The notes beneath the pieces were generated by a model that saw only the letters and a program-made list of their open reading frames with translations, was not told where the DNA came from and did not search any database. A program made the position numbers and the translations under genes. 64,000 bases of DNA from Paraburkholderia antibiotica. GTDB taxonomy: Bacteria; Pseudomonadota; Gammaproteobacteria; Burkholderiales; Burkholderiaceae. Below, one piece after another: positions 1 through 9,476 of this stretch (positions are counted from its first letter, which is position 1; each line of letters begins with the position of its first letter). The stretch lies in contig NZ_JABBFZ010000027.1 in the NCBI RefSeq assembly GCF_012927125.1, positions 1 through 64,000 of the forward strand. The letters run 5' to 3'.

Positions 1-267
1 TCCTTAACCTGTTCACGTCGCTGGAACGCTCGCCACCTAAGGCTCTCCCGCTTCCCCGTGCCCCGGTGTCCGAAGCACGAAAGAGCGAGATTCTAGTCGC
101 CACGAACGTGGCTTGCAAGCGTTATTTTGGTATGCATCAATCGCGCCGGAAAAGACGTCTGCACATCGGTGCTCAACGTTCCGGCGGCAATCGGCAAAGG
201 CTGAATTCAACCCTGCTCCGACGCGACCTCAAGAGCCTCAAGAGCATCTCAAGAGGCATCAAGCGAC
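1..267. other. flank without recognisable gene
   Basis: This stretch lies downstream of the minus-strand HD-domain gene. The reading frames across it are arginine-rich or proline-rich shadows without family resemblance or ribosome binding sites. No terminator hairpin with a T-run was seen. Confidence 0.4.
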
Positions 268-828
268 TCACGCAGCCGCATGCCCGCGCATCACCCGTTC
301 GACTACGCCCAGATAGTGATCGATATCCGGCGTCGCGCGATTCCGCTCCTTCGCGCGATCGTCCCATCTACGCAACCGCAACGCATCCTCCGCATAGGGC
401 TTTCGCCGGAACGCCTCAGCCTCCTCGTCACTGAACACGCCGCCCTGCAACTTCAGGCTGCGCACCGAATCGGCGGATAGCTGGCCGAAATAGGCGGCAT
501 CGATTGCACACAGGCAGCGCTTCGCGTCGACATGCAGGCGAATCGGCTCCAACACCGCCTCCGGCAACACCGGCCGCAAAAACGGCAGCGCGAAATACTG
601 ATGCAGATCGTCGATGCCCTGCTGCGTCGGCGTCTTTCCCTGCAGATTCAGCAAATGCCCGAGGTCGTGCAGAAACGCAGCGGCGACCAGCTCGTCGCTC
701 GCGCCTTCCGCCTCGGCCAGCGTACCGCTCTGCAGCGCGTGCTCCAGCTGCGTCACCGGTTCGCCGCTGTACGCGAGCTCGCCGTGCCGCTCGAATAGCG
801 CGCGGATATCGTCCAGACTCAATGCCAC
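268..828 (-). CDS. PhnZ-like HD-domain phosphonate oxygenase
   Basis: The 186-residue protein has the metal-ligand pattern of PhnZ, a di-iron HD oxygenase that cleaves the C-P bond of 2-amino-1-hydroxyethylphosphonate. Visible residues are Tyr20-x-x-Glu23, His30, His54-Asp55 (in HDLGH), His76, His99 and an Asp at 156/157. This spacing closely follows what I recall of PhnZ (Tyr24/Glu27, His34, His58-Asp59, His80, His104, Asp161). It is the last visible gene of the phosphonate cluster and starts 4 bases after phnY ends. The 2-oxoglutarate hydroxylase (PhnY*) that normally makes its substrate is not in view, so the substrate may differ. The HD fold assignment is firm; the exact reaction is inferred. 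Confidence 0.85.
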   Translation of the reverse strand: MALSLDDIRALFERHGELAYSGEPVTQLEHALQSGTLAEAEGASDELVAAAFLHDLGHLLNLQGKTPTQQGIDDLHQYFALPFLRPVLPEAVLEPIRLHVDAKRCLCAIDAAYFGQLSADSVRSLKLQGGVFSDEEAEAFRRKPYAEDALRLRRWDDRAKERNRATPDIDHYLGVVERVMRGHAAA

Positions 829-832
829 CTTG

Positions 833-2284
833 CTACTCCCACGGTAATGAAAAGGTCTTCAGATTGGTAAAGCTCTTCATCGCTTCCTGCACGCCTTCCT
901 TGTAGCCGAGTCCCGAATCCTTGATGCCGCCGAACGGCGTCAGCTCGATCCGGTAGCCCGGCACCTCCCACACGTTGACCGTCCCCACGCGCAATTCGTT
1001 GATGAGCCGCGTGATCGCGTCCTGCCGGTTCGTGCACACGCCCGACGACAACCCGAACGGCGTGCCATTGCTGATCCGGATCGCGTCGTCGAGGGTATCG
1101 AACGCGATGACCGGCGACACTGGCCCGAAGGTTTCCTCGCGCACCAGCGTCATCGACGGATCGACGTTGTCGAGCACCGTCGGCGCATACAGCGCGCCGT
1201 CGCGCTCGTTGCCGATCCGCAGCCGCGCGCCGCCCGCGATCGCAGCGTGCACGCGCGCTTCGAACAGCTGCGCGGCGACAGCATCGATCACGGTGCCCAT
1301 CTGGTTCGACGGATCGAACGGATCGCCGTAGGACCACGCGCGCGTTTTCTCGACGACCCGCTCGGTGAACTCCGCCGCGACATTCCGTTGCACCAGCATC
1401 CGCTTGACCGCCGTGCAGCGTTGCCCCGAGTTCTTGTACGAGCCCTGCACCGCAAGCGTCGCCGCGCGCTCGAGATCGGCGTCGTCGAGCACAATCAGCG
1501 GATCGTTGCCGCCCAGTTCGAGCACGACGCGCCGGTACGCGGCTTTCGTCGCGATGTATTTGCCGATCACGACGCCACCCGTGAACGTCACCAGTTCGAC
1601 CGACTCGTGCGTGATCAACTCCTCGGCAAGCTCGCGCGGATCGCCGGTCAGCACCTGCAGCATCGGCGCGGGCAAGCCCGCTTCGTACAACAGGTCGGCA
1701 AGATAAAGCGCCGACAGCGGCACCTTCTCCGACGGCTTCAGCACCACCCGGTTATTCGTCGCGATCGCCGGCGCGACCTTATGCGCGACCTGGTTCATCG
1801 GATGGTTGAACGGCGTGATCGCGACGATCACACCCGCGAGCGGCTCGCGCTGCGAGAACACGCGACGCTTCCTGCCATGCGGCGTCAGATCGCAGGAGAA
1901 ACTCTGGCCGTCGTCGCGCAACGCCTCGATCGACGCGAAACGGAACACGTCGGCGACGCGGCCGATCTCATAGCGCGAGTCCTGCTTCGACAAACCCGAT
2001 TCGAGCGTGATCAGATCCGACGCCTCCTCGGTACGCTCGCGCAGCAGCCCCGCCGCGCGCTCGAGAATCTGCGAGCGCTCGTAACGCGACAGCATCGGTT
2101 TATAGGCCATCGCGTAGTCGAACGCGGCGCGCACGTCGTCGACGCTGGCGAGCGGCGCCGTGCCGACGCGCATGCCGGTATAAGGATCGAACACATTGAA
2201 ACTGCGGGCGCGCGACGCGTGCTCGCCGCCGAGCCGCAACGCTTCGGCGCGGAACGCCGGATGGTCCCGCAGCGCCGTGTTCAT
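833..2284 (-). CDS. phnY: phosphonoacetaldehyde dehydrogenase
   Basis: This 483-residue NAD(P)-dependent aldehyde dehydrogenase should oxidise phosphonoacetaldehyde to phosphonoacetate. Aldehyde dehydrogenase residues are in place: Asn160 in TPFNHP, Lys183 in LKPSE, Glu256 in LELGG and the catalytic Cys290 in NSGQRC. Length is normal for the family. Its ATG overlaps the stop of phnA (ATGA), so the two are translationally coupled. The specific substrate is assigned from the neighbouring phosphonoacetate hydrolase and AEP transporter, since many aldehyde dehydrogenases share these motifs. Confidence 0.9.
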   Translation of the reverse strand: MNTALRDHPAFRAEALRLGGEHASRARSFNVFDPYTGMRVGTAPLASVDDVRAAFDYAMAYKPMLSRYERSQILERAAGLLRERTEEASDLITLESGLSKQDSRYEIGRVADVFRFASIEALRDDGQSFSCDLTPHGRKRRVFSQREPLAGVIVAITPFNHPMNQVAHKVAPAIATNNRVVLKPSEKVPLSALYLADLLYEAGLPAPMLQVLTGDPRELAEELITHESVELVTFTGGVVIGKYIATKAAYRRVVLELGGNDPLIVLDDADLERAATLAVQGSYKNSGQRCTAVKRMLVQRNVAAEFTERVVEKTRAWSYGDPFDPSNQMGTVIDAVAAQLFEARVHAAIAGGARLRIGNERDGALYAPTVLDNVDPSMTLVREETFGPVSPVIAFDTLDDAIRISNGTPFGLSSGVCTNRQDAITRLINELRVGTVNVWEVPGYRIELTPFGGIKDSGLGYKEGVQEAMKSFTNLKTFSLPWE

Positions 2285-3555
2285 GATGTCGCGACGCGAT
2301 TCAGCGCGAGGTCGAAGATATCGAAGTTGCGCAGCCGCTTGCCTTCGGTGCCGCCATCGCCAGTTTCCCCAGGCTGCACCGGCCGATTGAACAGCAGCGG
2401 CACTTCCTGCTCGGAAATGCCGCCATGCGAACGCAACGGCACGGTCAGCCCCGACAGATCATGCTCGTCGCGACGCGTGCCGAGCACCACGTGCGTCGTA
2501 CCGATCACGACGAGGTCGCCGATGCGATCCTCCGGCAATTCGAAACGCGCGCACGCGGCACGCCGGTCGAGCGCGACTTCGATGCCGGGCAGCATGCCGA
2601 TGCGCGCAACCATCTGCGCGACGTCAACCTCGCGCGGTAGATAAACCGTCGCGAACGATCCCAGCGCGCCGTGATGCACGACGTACGGATCGGTGATCGG
2701 CAAAATCACGCGCGCCGCCGACGCGCCGAGCCAGTCGTCGAGCAGATCCTGCAGATAGATCACGTTCGGCTCGCCGGTTTGCGGATCGTGCTTCGCGTTC
2801 ATCCCATGATCGGCGGTCAGGCCGATCACCCAGCCGAGCGCGTCGAGCTTCGCGAGATAGCCGTCCATCATCGCGTAGAACGCGTTCGCGCCGTCGGTGC
2901 CGGGCGCGCATTTGTGCTGGACGTAGTCGGTCGTCGACAGATACATCAGATCGAGCTTGCGCGTCTGCGCGAGCCGCACGCCGGCCGCGAACACGAATTC
3001 CGACAGTCCCGCGCTGTACACGTCGGGCAACGGCAGGCCGACCAGCGCGAGCACATCGTCGATGCCGTTCTCTTCGCGCGTCGTCTCGTCGGCTTTTTCC
3101 GCCGAGAAGCAGATGCCCTTCAACTGCCAGCCGAGCAGCCCGCGCAGCTTGTCCTTCGCCGTGACGACGGCGACCGCCGCGCCCGCGTCGGCGGCGGCCG
3201 CGAGCAACGTGGGCGCGCGCAGGTAGGCGGGATCGTTCATCATCACCGCCGCGCCTGCGCCGTCGTTCGCGTCGGTGTCCCAGAAGTAGTTGCCGCAGAT
3301 GCCATGCACGGACGGCGGCACGCCGGTCACGATCGACAGGTTGTTCGGGTTCGTAAACGACGGAATCACGCAGTCGCCGCGAAACGCCGCGCCGCCGTCG
3401 AGCATCGCGCCGATGAACGGCGCGACGCCGGCCGCGACCGCCGCCTGCAGATACTCGAACTCGCAGCCGTCGACGCACACGACGACGGTCGGTTGCGCAG
3501 GCAGCCGATAGCGGCGGCCATTGACTTCGATCGTGCGGGTGTCGGGGTGGGTCAT
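2281..3555 (-). CDS. phnA: phosphonoacetate hydrolase
   Basis: PhnA is a zinc enzyme of the alkaline phosphatase/nucleotide pyrophosphatase superfamily that splits phosphonoacetate into acetate and phosphate. From the chosen ATG at 3555 the protein has 424 residues. The metal and nucleophile residues appear where expected: Asp29, Thr68, Asp210, His214, Asp249-His250 and a later His in RSHGG. The frame stays open for 43 more codons upstream, but that stretch lacks family character. This start puts Asp29 and Thr68 at the positions I recall for the characterised enzyme. Its stop overlaps the phnY start. Confidence 0.92.
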   Translation of the reverse strand: MTHPDTRTIEVNGRRYRLPAQPTVVVCVDGCEFEYLQAAVAAGVAPFIGAMLDGGAAFRGDCVIPSFTNPNNLSIVTGVPPSVHGICGNYFWDTDANDGAGAAVMMNDPAYLRAPTLLAAAADAGAAVAVVTAKDKLRGLLGWQLKGICFSAEKADETTREENGIDDVLALVGLPLPDVYSAGLSEFVFAAGVRLAQTRKLDLMYLSTTDYVQHKCAPGTDGANAFYAMMDGYLAKLDALGWVIGLTADHGMNAKHDPQTGEPNVIYLQDLLDDWLGASAARVILPITDPYVVHHGALGSFATVYLPREVDVAQMVARIGMLPGIEVALDRRAACARFELPEDRIGDLVVIGTTHVVLGTRRDEHDLSGLTVPLRSHGGISEQEVPLLFNRPVQPGETGDGGTEGKRLRNFDIFDLALNRVATS

Positions 3556-3656
3556 CGTCGGGTTGTCCAATGCGGGGTTGTCATTCGTTGCGCGGTCGGC
3601 GCGTTGCTTTCGTCGCGGTCGTTGAGTTTGTCCCACGCTCGTTGTTTGGGCGAGAC

Positions 3657-3692
3657 ACTCAGGCACTCCACTCAGGCACTCCACTCAGGCAC
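3657..3692. repeat. 13-bp tandem repeat between phnA and phnR
   Basis: The unit actcaggcactcc occurs twice in full and then partly (9 bases), running into the end of the phnR gene. It sits in the short region that should carry the phnA leader. It may be slippage-derived; no regulatory role is evident. Confidence 0.7.
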
Positions 3693-4482
3693 GCCGCCGC
3701 TTCACATTCGCCACGGCGGCATCTACTCCATCCGCCGCTCCATCCGCGACTTCATCACACGCGTCGCGAACCACCTCGCCCGCCGCCCCGCATGCCGCCC
3801 CGCATGCCGCTCCACACGCCGCCCGGGCGCGCTGCAAGCCGCCTTCCACATGCGCGCGTATCAACGCCGCGGCCTGGTCGGCGTCGCGCGAAGCAAGCGC
3901 CGTCAGAATCGCGCGATGCTCGGCCAGCGAGCGCTCCATCGCATCGACGCGCACCACCAGCGCCGCGCGCCGGAACAGGCTCAATTCGCTGACCAGCCGT
4001 CGATACGTCTCGTGCAGCTTCGCGTTGCCCGCCGCCGCGACCAGCGCGTCGTGAAACGCAACGTTCGCGCGCGCATAACCGTCGCGATCCCGTACCGCGC
4101 ACGCCGCGCGCATCGTATCGACCCAGTCGCGCAGCATCGCGAGCTGGCCCGCGTCGATACGCGCCGCCAGCAGCCGGCACGCGGCTTCTTCGAGCACCGC
4201 GCGCACCGCGTAAATCTCGTCGGCTTCCACGAGCGATACCGTCCGCACGAACACGCCACGGTTCTTCTCGGTACGCACCAGCCCCGCCTGTTCGAGCGCG
4301 CGAAACGCCTCGCGCACCGGTCCACGCGACACCTGCAGCCGCGCCGCCCAGTCGGCTTCGTTGAGCTTGTCGCCCGGTGCCAGCGTGCCGTCGACGATAT
4401 GCCGCTCGATCTCGTCGCGCACCAGCGTCGTCAGCGAATGGCGGCGCACGACTTCGATCGGATCGACAGAAGCAGATTGCAT
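3685..4482 (-). CDS. phnR: GntR/FCD-family phosphonate regulator PhnR
   Basis: From the ATG at 4482 this is a 265-residue transcription factor. The N-terminal GntR winged helix (about residues 10-75) contains LNEADWAARLQVSRGPVREA. The C-terminal FCD all-helical effector domain has the metal-binding type pattern with His in FHDALV and AEHRAIL. Related regulators sit in Burkholderia phosphonate clusters and respond to a phosphonate metabolite. The extreme C-terminus is a low-complexity tail of Cys-Gly-Ala-Ala repeats encoded by near-identical 12-bp units at about 3786-3830, which is not part of the FCD fold. An upstream in-frame ATG at 4611 is rejected because the extra 43 residues lack family character. 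Confidence 0.85.
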   Translation of the reverse strand: MQSASVDPIEVVRRHSLTTLVRDEIERHIVDGTLAPGDKLNEADWAARLQVSRGPVREAFRALEQAGLVRTEKNRGVFVRTVSLVEADEIYAVRAVLEEAACRLLAARIDAGQLAMLRDWVDTMRAACAVRDRDGYARANVAFHDALVAAAGNAKLHETYRRLVSELSLFRRAALVVRVDAMERSLAEHRAILTALASRDADQAAALIRAHVEGGLQRARAACGAACGAACGAAGEVVRDACDEVADGAADGVDAAVANVKRRRA

Positions 4483-4625
4483 ATTTTCGGTCACTTTGAC
4501 AAATTTTGCCACATCAGCATCGGTGAGCCACGGCAGGCGCGCCCTCTCCGGCACGCCTTCGCCATTTGTCGAATCATGAAAATGGCCGCCCAGTCTGCCC
4601 AGTCTGCCCAACCCGGCCGACGCGC

Positions 4626-5489
4626 TCAGTCCATCCGGCGCCGCGGCGCACGCGCCGCAATCAACAACAGCGCAACCAGCGAAACCATCAGCAAAATCAG
4701 CGACAGCGCCGAAGCCGGCAGGTAATAGCCGCGCTCCACTTGGCCGACCACGACGATCGGCACCGTCGCGAAGCCGGGCGGATAGACGGTCAGCGTCGCG
4801 CCGAGCTCGCCGAGCGACAGCGCGAAGCCGAGCGCGAGGCTCGCGCGGATCGCCGGCACCAGTTGCGGCAGCACGACGCGGCGCAGCACCATCGACGGCG
4901 GCGCACCGAGGCTCGCGGCCGCCTCGCGCAGCACGGTCAGCTCAGGCCGCAGCGCGGCGGCCGCGCAGCGATAGCAGAACGGCAGCACCAGCGCGAGCTG
5001 CACGAACACGACGATCGCCGCCGAGCTCGACAGATCGAGCGGCCGCTTGTGATACGCGATCAGCACCGCGAGACCGAGCACCACGCTCGGCACGCCGTTG
5101 GGCATCATCGCGATCGTGTCGACGAGCGCGCCGAGGCCGCGTCGGTCGCGTCCTTCGAGCGCCAGCGCGAACCACAGCCCGAGCGCGGTGCCGAGCATCG
5201 CGACGCCCATGCCGACTTCGAGACTGGTCGTCAGCGCGTCGAAGTCGCTCGAGCCGAGCCGCTCGAACCAGCGCATGCTGAAGCCGTCGGGCAGGATCGT
5301 GCCAGACCAGTGCGACGCCACGCTCGACAGCGCGACCACCAGCACCGGCAACACGAACAGCCAGAAGCACAACAGCGCGGCGAAGCCGAGAAACAGCCCG
5401 CCCAACAGACGCACCGCGAGACTGTGGCGCACCGGCCGGCCCTTCCTGTGCATGACCGGTAAAACGGTCGGATCGGGTTCAACGGCCAT
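4626..5489 (-). CDS. phnV: AEP ABC transporter permease PhnV
   Basis: This inner-membrane permease of about 287 residues has several hydrophobic segments and the EAA-loop sequence EAAASLGAPPSMVLRRVVLP that contacts the ATPase. It forms the channel together with PhnU for 2-aminoethylphosphonate import. The start at 5489 is chosen because AAAGGAG precedes it; the gene overlaps the end of phnU by 11 bases. Order and family match the phnSTUV system. Confidence 0.88.
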   Translation of the reverse strand: MAVEPDPTVLPVMHRKGRPVRHSLAVRLLGGLFLGFAALLCFWLFVLPVLVVALSSVASHWSGTILPDGFSMRWFERLGSSDFDALTTSLEVGMGVAMLGTALGLWFALALEGRDRRGLGALVDTIAMMPNGVPSVVLGLAVLIAYHKRPLDLSSSAAIVVFVQLALVLPFCYRCAAAALRPELTVLREAAASLGAPPSMVLRRVVLPQLVPAIRASLALGFALSLGELGATLTVYPPGFATVPIVVVGQVERGYYLPASALSLILLMVSLVALLLIAARAPRRRMD

Positions 5490-6441
5490 GACCGACTCCT
5501 TTCGCCGAGCGACGATTGACGCGCCGGTACAGCGCATACAGCGACAACGACATCAGCAGCATCACCACCGCGCCGGCGGCGGCGGTCGGCAGATCGAGAT
5601 CGACGGTCGCGGCGCTGTAGATCGCGACCGGCAGCGTGATCAGATGCGCGCTGCCGAGCACTAGCAGAATGCCGAACTCGTTCAACGTCAGCAGGAAACA
5701 CAGGATCGTGCCGGCCGCGATGCCCGGCCACGCGAGCGGCAAGATCACCCTGAACGCGACCATCAGGCCGTTCGCGCCGAGGCTGCGCGCGGCTTCGATC
5801 AGGCGCCGGTCGAGCAGCGCGAACGACGCCAGCGTCGGCCGCACGACAAACGGCGTATAGAACACCACTTCCGCCAGAATCACGCCGCCGATGCCGAACA
5901 GAAAGTTGAGCGGCGGGGCCTGCAGATTGAAGAGCCGCTGCAGCCCGATGCTGACCGAGCCCTGCGAGCCGTACAGGAAGATCAGCGTGAACGCGACGAG
6001 GAACGATGGAAACGCGACGAACAGTTCGAGAAAACGCGTGACCATCCGCGCGCCGGGAAACGGCTTGAAGAACAGCAGCGACGCCAGCGCGACGCCGAGC
6101 AGCGACGCGAGGCTCGCGCTCGCGAACAGGATCCACAGCGTGGTGCCGATCACGCCGCGCGTGTCGGGATTGCCGAAGAACGCCGTGTACGCGTGCACGT
6201 CCACGCCGTGCGCGCCGCTCAGGCTCAGCATCACGAGCCGCACCAGCGGATAGATGACGAGCGGGCCGAGCACGACCACGACGATGAACAGCAGATGCCA
6301 TTGCGCGACGCGTTCGCGCCGCTTCACCGCGGCCGTGTGCGCGGCGGCGCTGGCGAGCCGGCGCGCGGCGGCGGCTTCGGCCTCCGCTTCCGCGTGAAGG
6401 CCGAGCGGAGTGGGCGCGTCAGGGCTGGATAAGGACGACAT
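5479..6441 (-). CDS. phnU: AEP ABC transporter permease PhnU
   Basis: The second permease subunit (320 residues) has about six hydrophobic segments and an EAA loop with EAARSLGANGLMVAFRVILP. A hydrophilic Ala/Glu-rich N-terminus (about 40 residues) precedes the first membrane span. The ATG at 6441 was chosen over a longer Arg/Cys-rich extension. The start overlaps phnT by 23 bases and the end overlaps phnV, indicating one transcript. Confidence 0.88.
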   Translation of the reverse strand: MSSLSSPDAPTPLGLHAEAEAEAAAARRLASAAAHTAAVKRRERVAQWHLLFIVVVVLGPLVIYPLVRLVMLSLSGAHGVDVHAYTAFFGNPDTRGVIGTTLWILFASASLASLLGVALASLLFFKPFPGARMVTRFLELFVAFPSFLVAFTLIFLYGSQGSVSIGLQRLFNLQAPPLNFLFGIGGVILAEVVFYTPFVVRPTLASFALLDRRLIEAARSLGANGLMVAFRVILPLAWPGIAAGTILCFLLTLNEFGILLVLGSAHLITLPVAIYSAATVDLDLPTAAAGAVVMLLMSLSLYALYRRVNRRSAKGVGHGR

Positions 6442-7519
6442 CGTCAGCCTCGTAACGCAGAGAAACGCGCGCGCCCTTCTCCGGCGACATGCCGTGGCCA
6501 CGCTGCATCGAGACGAGCACCGGCTCGTTCGGCAATGCGTCGAGCACGACCGACACCGACACCACCGCGCCATACCATTCGACCGACGCGATCACGCCAT
6601 GCAACTGCCCGTCGCCGAGCGGCACGATGCGCAGCGCCTCCGGGCGCAGACACGCCACCCGCTCGCGTTCGTTGTAGCGCGCGTCGTCCATGCCGAACGC
6701 GACCTGCGGCGGCAGCAGATTGGCCGCGCCCAGATAACGCGCGACGAAACCGTCGGCCGGCGTGTCGTATAACTGCTGCGGCGTGCCGAGTTGCGCGATG
6801 CGGCCGTCGCGCATCAGCAGCGTGCGGTCGGACAGCACCAGCGCGTCGTCCTGATCGTGCGTCACGCAGACGATCGTCAGATTCGGCAGACGCTCATGCA
6901 GCGCCTTCAGCTCGGAGCGCACCGACGCGCGCAGATTGGCGTCGAGCGCGGACAGCGGTTCGTCGAGCAGCAGCACGTCGGGCTCGATCACGAGCGCCCG
7001 CGCGAGCGCGACGCGCTGCTGCATGCCGCCCGACAGTTGCGCGGGCATCACGTGACCGGCGTCGCCGAGCTGCACGAGCTTCAGCGCCTCGGCGACCCGA
7101 CGCGCGACGTCGCGTGCCGGCACCCGCCGCGCGCGCAGCCCAAACGCGACGTTCTCGAAGACCGACAGATGCGGAAACAGCGCATAGCTCTGGAACAGCA
7201 GGCCGAGGTTGCGCTTGTGCGGTGGCACGTGCGTCAGATCGTGACCGGCCACCGTCAGCGTGCCGGCCAGACCGTCTGCCTCGATGAAGCCCGCGATGAA
7301 ACGCAGCAAGGTCGTCTTGCCGCAGCCGCTGCGGCCGAGCACGGTCAGCAACTCGCCGCGCCGGATCGTCAGCGACAGATCGTCGAGCACCGTGCGCGTG
7401 CCGAAGCGCACCGTCAGGTGATCGATCTGCACGCCGGCCGCTGCGTCCGAGCGCGCGGCATCGGGCGCATCCAGGGCAGCGCCAGGCACAGTGGGGGGAG
7501 CGAGGCTGGCGGTATTCAC
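6419..7519 (-). CDS. phnT: AEP ABC transporter ATP-binding protein PhnT
   Basis: This 366-residue ATPase energises phosphonate import at the cytoplasmic face. Walker A is GRSGCGKTT (62-70), the Q-loop is LLFQSYALFPH, the signature is LSGGMQQ (162-168) and Walker B is VLLLDEP (182-188), followed by an H-loop in VTHDQDDAL. A C-terminal TOBE-like region of about 110 residues follows. The N-terminal 25 residues are Ala/Pro-rich and may be disordered. It precedes phnU in the operon. Confidence 0.92.
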   Translation of the reverse strand: MNTASLAPPTVPGAALDAPDAARSDAAAGVQIDHLTVRFGTRTVLDDLSLTIRRGELLTVLGRSGCGKTTLLRFIAGFIEADGLAGTLTVAGHDLTHVPPHKRNLGLLFQSYALFPHLSVFENVAFGLRARRVPARDVARRVAEALKLVQLGDAGHVMPAQLSGGMQQRVALARALVIEPDVLLLDEPLSALDANLRASVRSELKALHERLPNLTIVCVTHDQDDALVLSDRTLLMRDGRIAQLGTPQQLYDTPADGFVARYLGAANLLPPQVAFGMDDARYNERERVACLRPEALRIVPLGDGQLHGVIASVEWYGAVVSVSVVLDALPNEPVLVSMQRGHGMSPEKGARVSLRYEADDVVLIQP

Positions 7520-7606
7520 CGGGGGTCCTCCAACAGTCCAACAGATTTAAAGCCGATGCGGCGCCGCGCGTTGCGCGCGGTCGCCGCGTGAATCGACTGC
7601 TTGATG

Positions 7607-7630
7607 GGTCACATGAGTGGTCACATGAGT
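7607..7630. repeat. 12-bp tandem direct repeat between phnS and phnT
   Basis: Two exact adjacent copies of ggtcacatgagt lie in the 204-base gap between phnS and phnT, followed by two copies of actcgatc. They could be a processing or regulatory element that separates expression of the binding protein from the membrane components; this is inference only. Confidence 0.6.
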
Positions 7631-7723
7631 GATCACTCGATCGGCCACTCGATCAACTGCAGCCGCGAGCCGATCGGACCAGCCGATCGGCAGCGCGGCA
7701 CGCGGCCCGATCCGGCCGCTTAC

Positions 7724-8815
7724 TTACTTCGGCTTAACGACTTCCGTCTCCTTGCCCGACGAACCGATCACGTCGCTCTTCCAGCGCGCGGTCCAGTCGG
7801 CCTTCTTCGCCATCACATGGTTCCAGTCGACCGGGATCAGCTTCACGCCGCTGATCGCCTGCTTGACCGCCTCGCCGTTCTTGCCGGCGAGCGGCACGTC
7901 GGTGCGACCCGGGATGCCGAAGATGTCCGGCACCTTCGACTGCACGTCCGTCGACATCAGGTAATCGATCAGCTTCTTGCCCTCGGCCTGATTCGGGCCG
8001 TTCTTGATCAGCGCGATCGCGTACGGCAGCTGGAACGTGGTCGGCTGGCCGCCGGGCGCGGCCGCGAGGAATATCGGCTTCAGCGACAGGCCGCCGTTGG
8101 CCGCGTCGTCGAGGTCCATCTGCAGATCGCCGTTGGCGAACGCGATTTCGTTACGCGAGAGCAGCACGTCGAGATAGCCGGTACCCTTGGTGTGGAACTT
8201 GGCGCTCTGCTCGAGCTTCTTCAGGTAATCAAACGCCTTGTCTTCGCCCATCAGCGACGAGGTCAGGATGATCACGGCCATGCCGTCGCCGGCGGTCGCC
8301 GGGTTCGAATACGCGACCTTGCCGCTGAAGTCCGGATGCAGCAGATCCGCGAAGGTCTTCGGCTGGGTCCTGGTGATTTCCGGGTTGATCACGAACGAGA
8401 AGTAGTTGTTCACGAAGGTCGCCCACGCGCCATTCGATGCCTTCGCGATCGCCGGCACGTTCTTGTAGTTCGCGCTCTGGTACGCCTGCAGCAGACCGCT
8501 CTGGTCCGCCTGCTGGATGAACGGCGGCAGCGTGACGAGCACGTCGGCCTTCGGCTGATCCTTCTCGATGGTCGCGCGGTTCACGACTTCACCGCTCCCC
8601 GCCGTGACGATATTGACCCTCACGCCTTCTTTTTTCTCGAAGGCCGGCAGCACGTCCTTGTAGAGATTTTCGAGGCCGTCGGCGGTGTACAGCACGACCG
8701 CGTCGGCCGCGTGAGCCTGCATCGCCGTAGCGCCGCACGCGGCGGCGGCGACCAGCGCCGGCAACAGTTTGCGCGCGAGGCCGGCCACGGCGTGAAGGGA
8801 ATTCGTCTTTGTCAT
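7724..8815 (-). CDS. phnS: periplasmic AEP-binding protein PhnS
   Basis: This 363-residue solute-binding protein of the ABC system captures 2-aminoethylphosphonate in the periplasm. It has a clear Sec signal (Lys-containing n-region, Ala/Leu-rich core, cleavage after MQAHA). The mature part begins DAVVLYTADGLENLYK, typical of the iron/thiamine/phosphonate binding-protein fold. The ATG at 8815 has GGAGAG upstream. It is the first transporter gene and is separated from phnT by 204 bases, so it may be expressed at a higher level. Confidence 0.9.
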   Translation of the reverse strand: MTKTNSLHAVAGLARKLLPALVAAAACGATAMQAHAADAVVLYTADGLENLYKDVLPAFEKKEGVRVNIVTAGSGEVVNRATIEKDQPKADVLVTLPPFIQQADQSGLLQAYQSANYKNVPAIAKASNGAWATFVNNYFSFVINPEITRTQPKTFADLLHPDFSGKVAYSNPATAGDGMAVIILTSSLMGEDKAFDYLKKLEQSAKFHTKGTGYLDVLLSRNEIAFANGDLQMDLDDAANGGLSLKPIFLAAAPGGQPTTFQLPYAIALIKNGPNQAEGKKLIDYLMSTDVQSKVPDIFGIPGRTDVPLAGKNGEAVKQAISGVKLIPVDWNHVMAKKADWTARWKSDVIGSSGKETEVVKPK

Positions 8816-9476
8816 GTCGCACTCTCCGAAAGGCAAAAACCGGGCGGTCGGGGTAACCCCATACCTGTAGTGATTGAACGGCGGCATGCGCCGCGCCGCT
8901 TGCGTGTTGCCCGCGACGATTGCCACCGGTCCGCGCTGAATTGCAGATTGCCGACAACCTTGCCGCTTCTCGCCTGGCCTGACCGGCAGCCTGCCTGTCG
9001 CACATCGCTGCCGGCCGCGCCTGAACGGGCCCGGCAAGAATCACAGGTTTCGATGACAAGGCCGTGACGATTGTGGCAAATTCCAAAAAATGACACAAAT
9101 TGCCAAATCAAGCCAACTTCCGCAGCGTGCCGCGCACCGATCCCGTCAGGAGCGTACATGGAGAAAATGACGATGTATGCAGGGTAAGTCGGAGAAATTA
9201 CTGATCGGCTGGGAGGTGGGTCGCGGCGCGGTAACTCACGCGGAGGGGCGGCTTGCGTCATGCGTCGCTGGCGCGCTGGGCATTTTTGCGGTGTTCGTGC
9301 GGCTTGCGGCGGACAAGTATCCTCGCAACGGACGCGTGGCGCGTCCTAACCACTTTGGATTTCGCGGCAAAAAACGATCGGCCCGGCCGGCTCTTTTTAT
9401 TGAGGTTTTGGCGGCCGAGGAATGGGTCTGCCTCAGCTCACCCGCAAGCGCATACCAGGTCGCTCGCGCTGCGCCA
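8816..9476. other. phnS upstream region
   Basis: This 661-base gap between the regulator gene and phnS should hold the phnS promoter and operator. I could not fix -10/-35 boxes or an operator with confidence. At 9369-9398 a short GC hairpin (CGGC-CCG-GCCG) lies between an A-run and a T-run and could be a weak terminator for the deoR-type gene. No convincing gene was found. Confidence 0.4.

Noticed and set aside
1247..2644. 465-codon plus-strand ORF opposite phnY
   Set aside because: Antisense to a complete aldehyde dehydrogenase with catalytic residues; no independent signals.
2671..4725. 684-codon plus-strand ORF opposite phnA and phnR
   Set aside because: Composition dominated by Arg, His and Gln with no motif, antisense to two recognisable genes.
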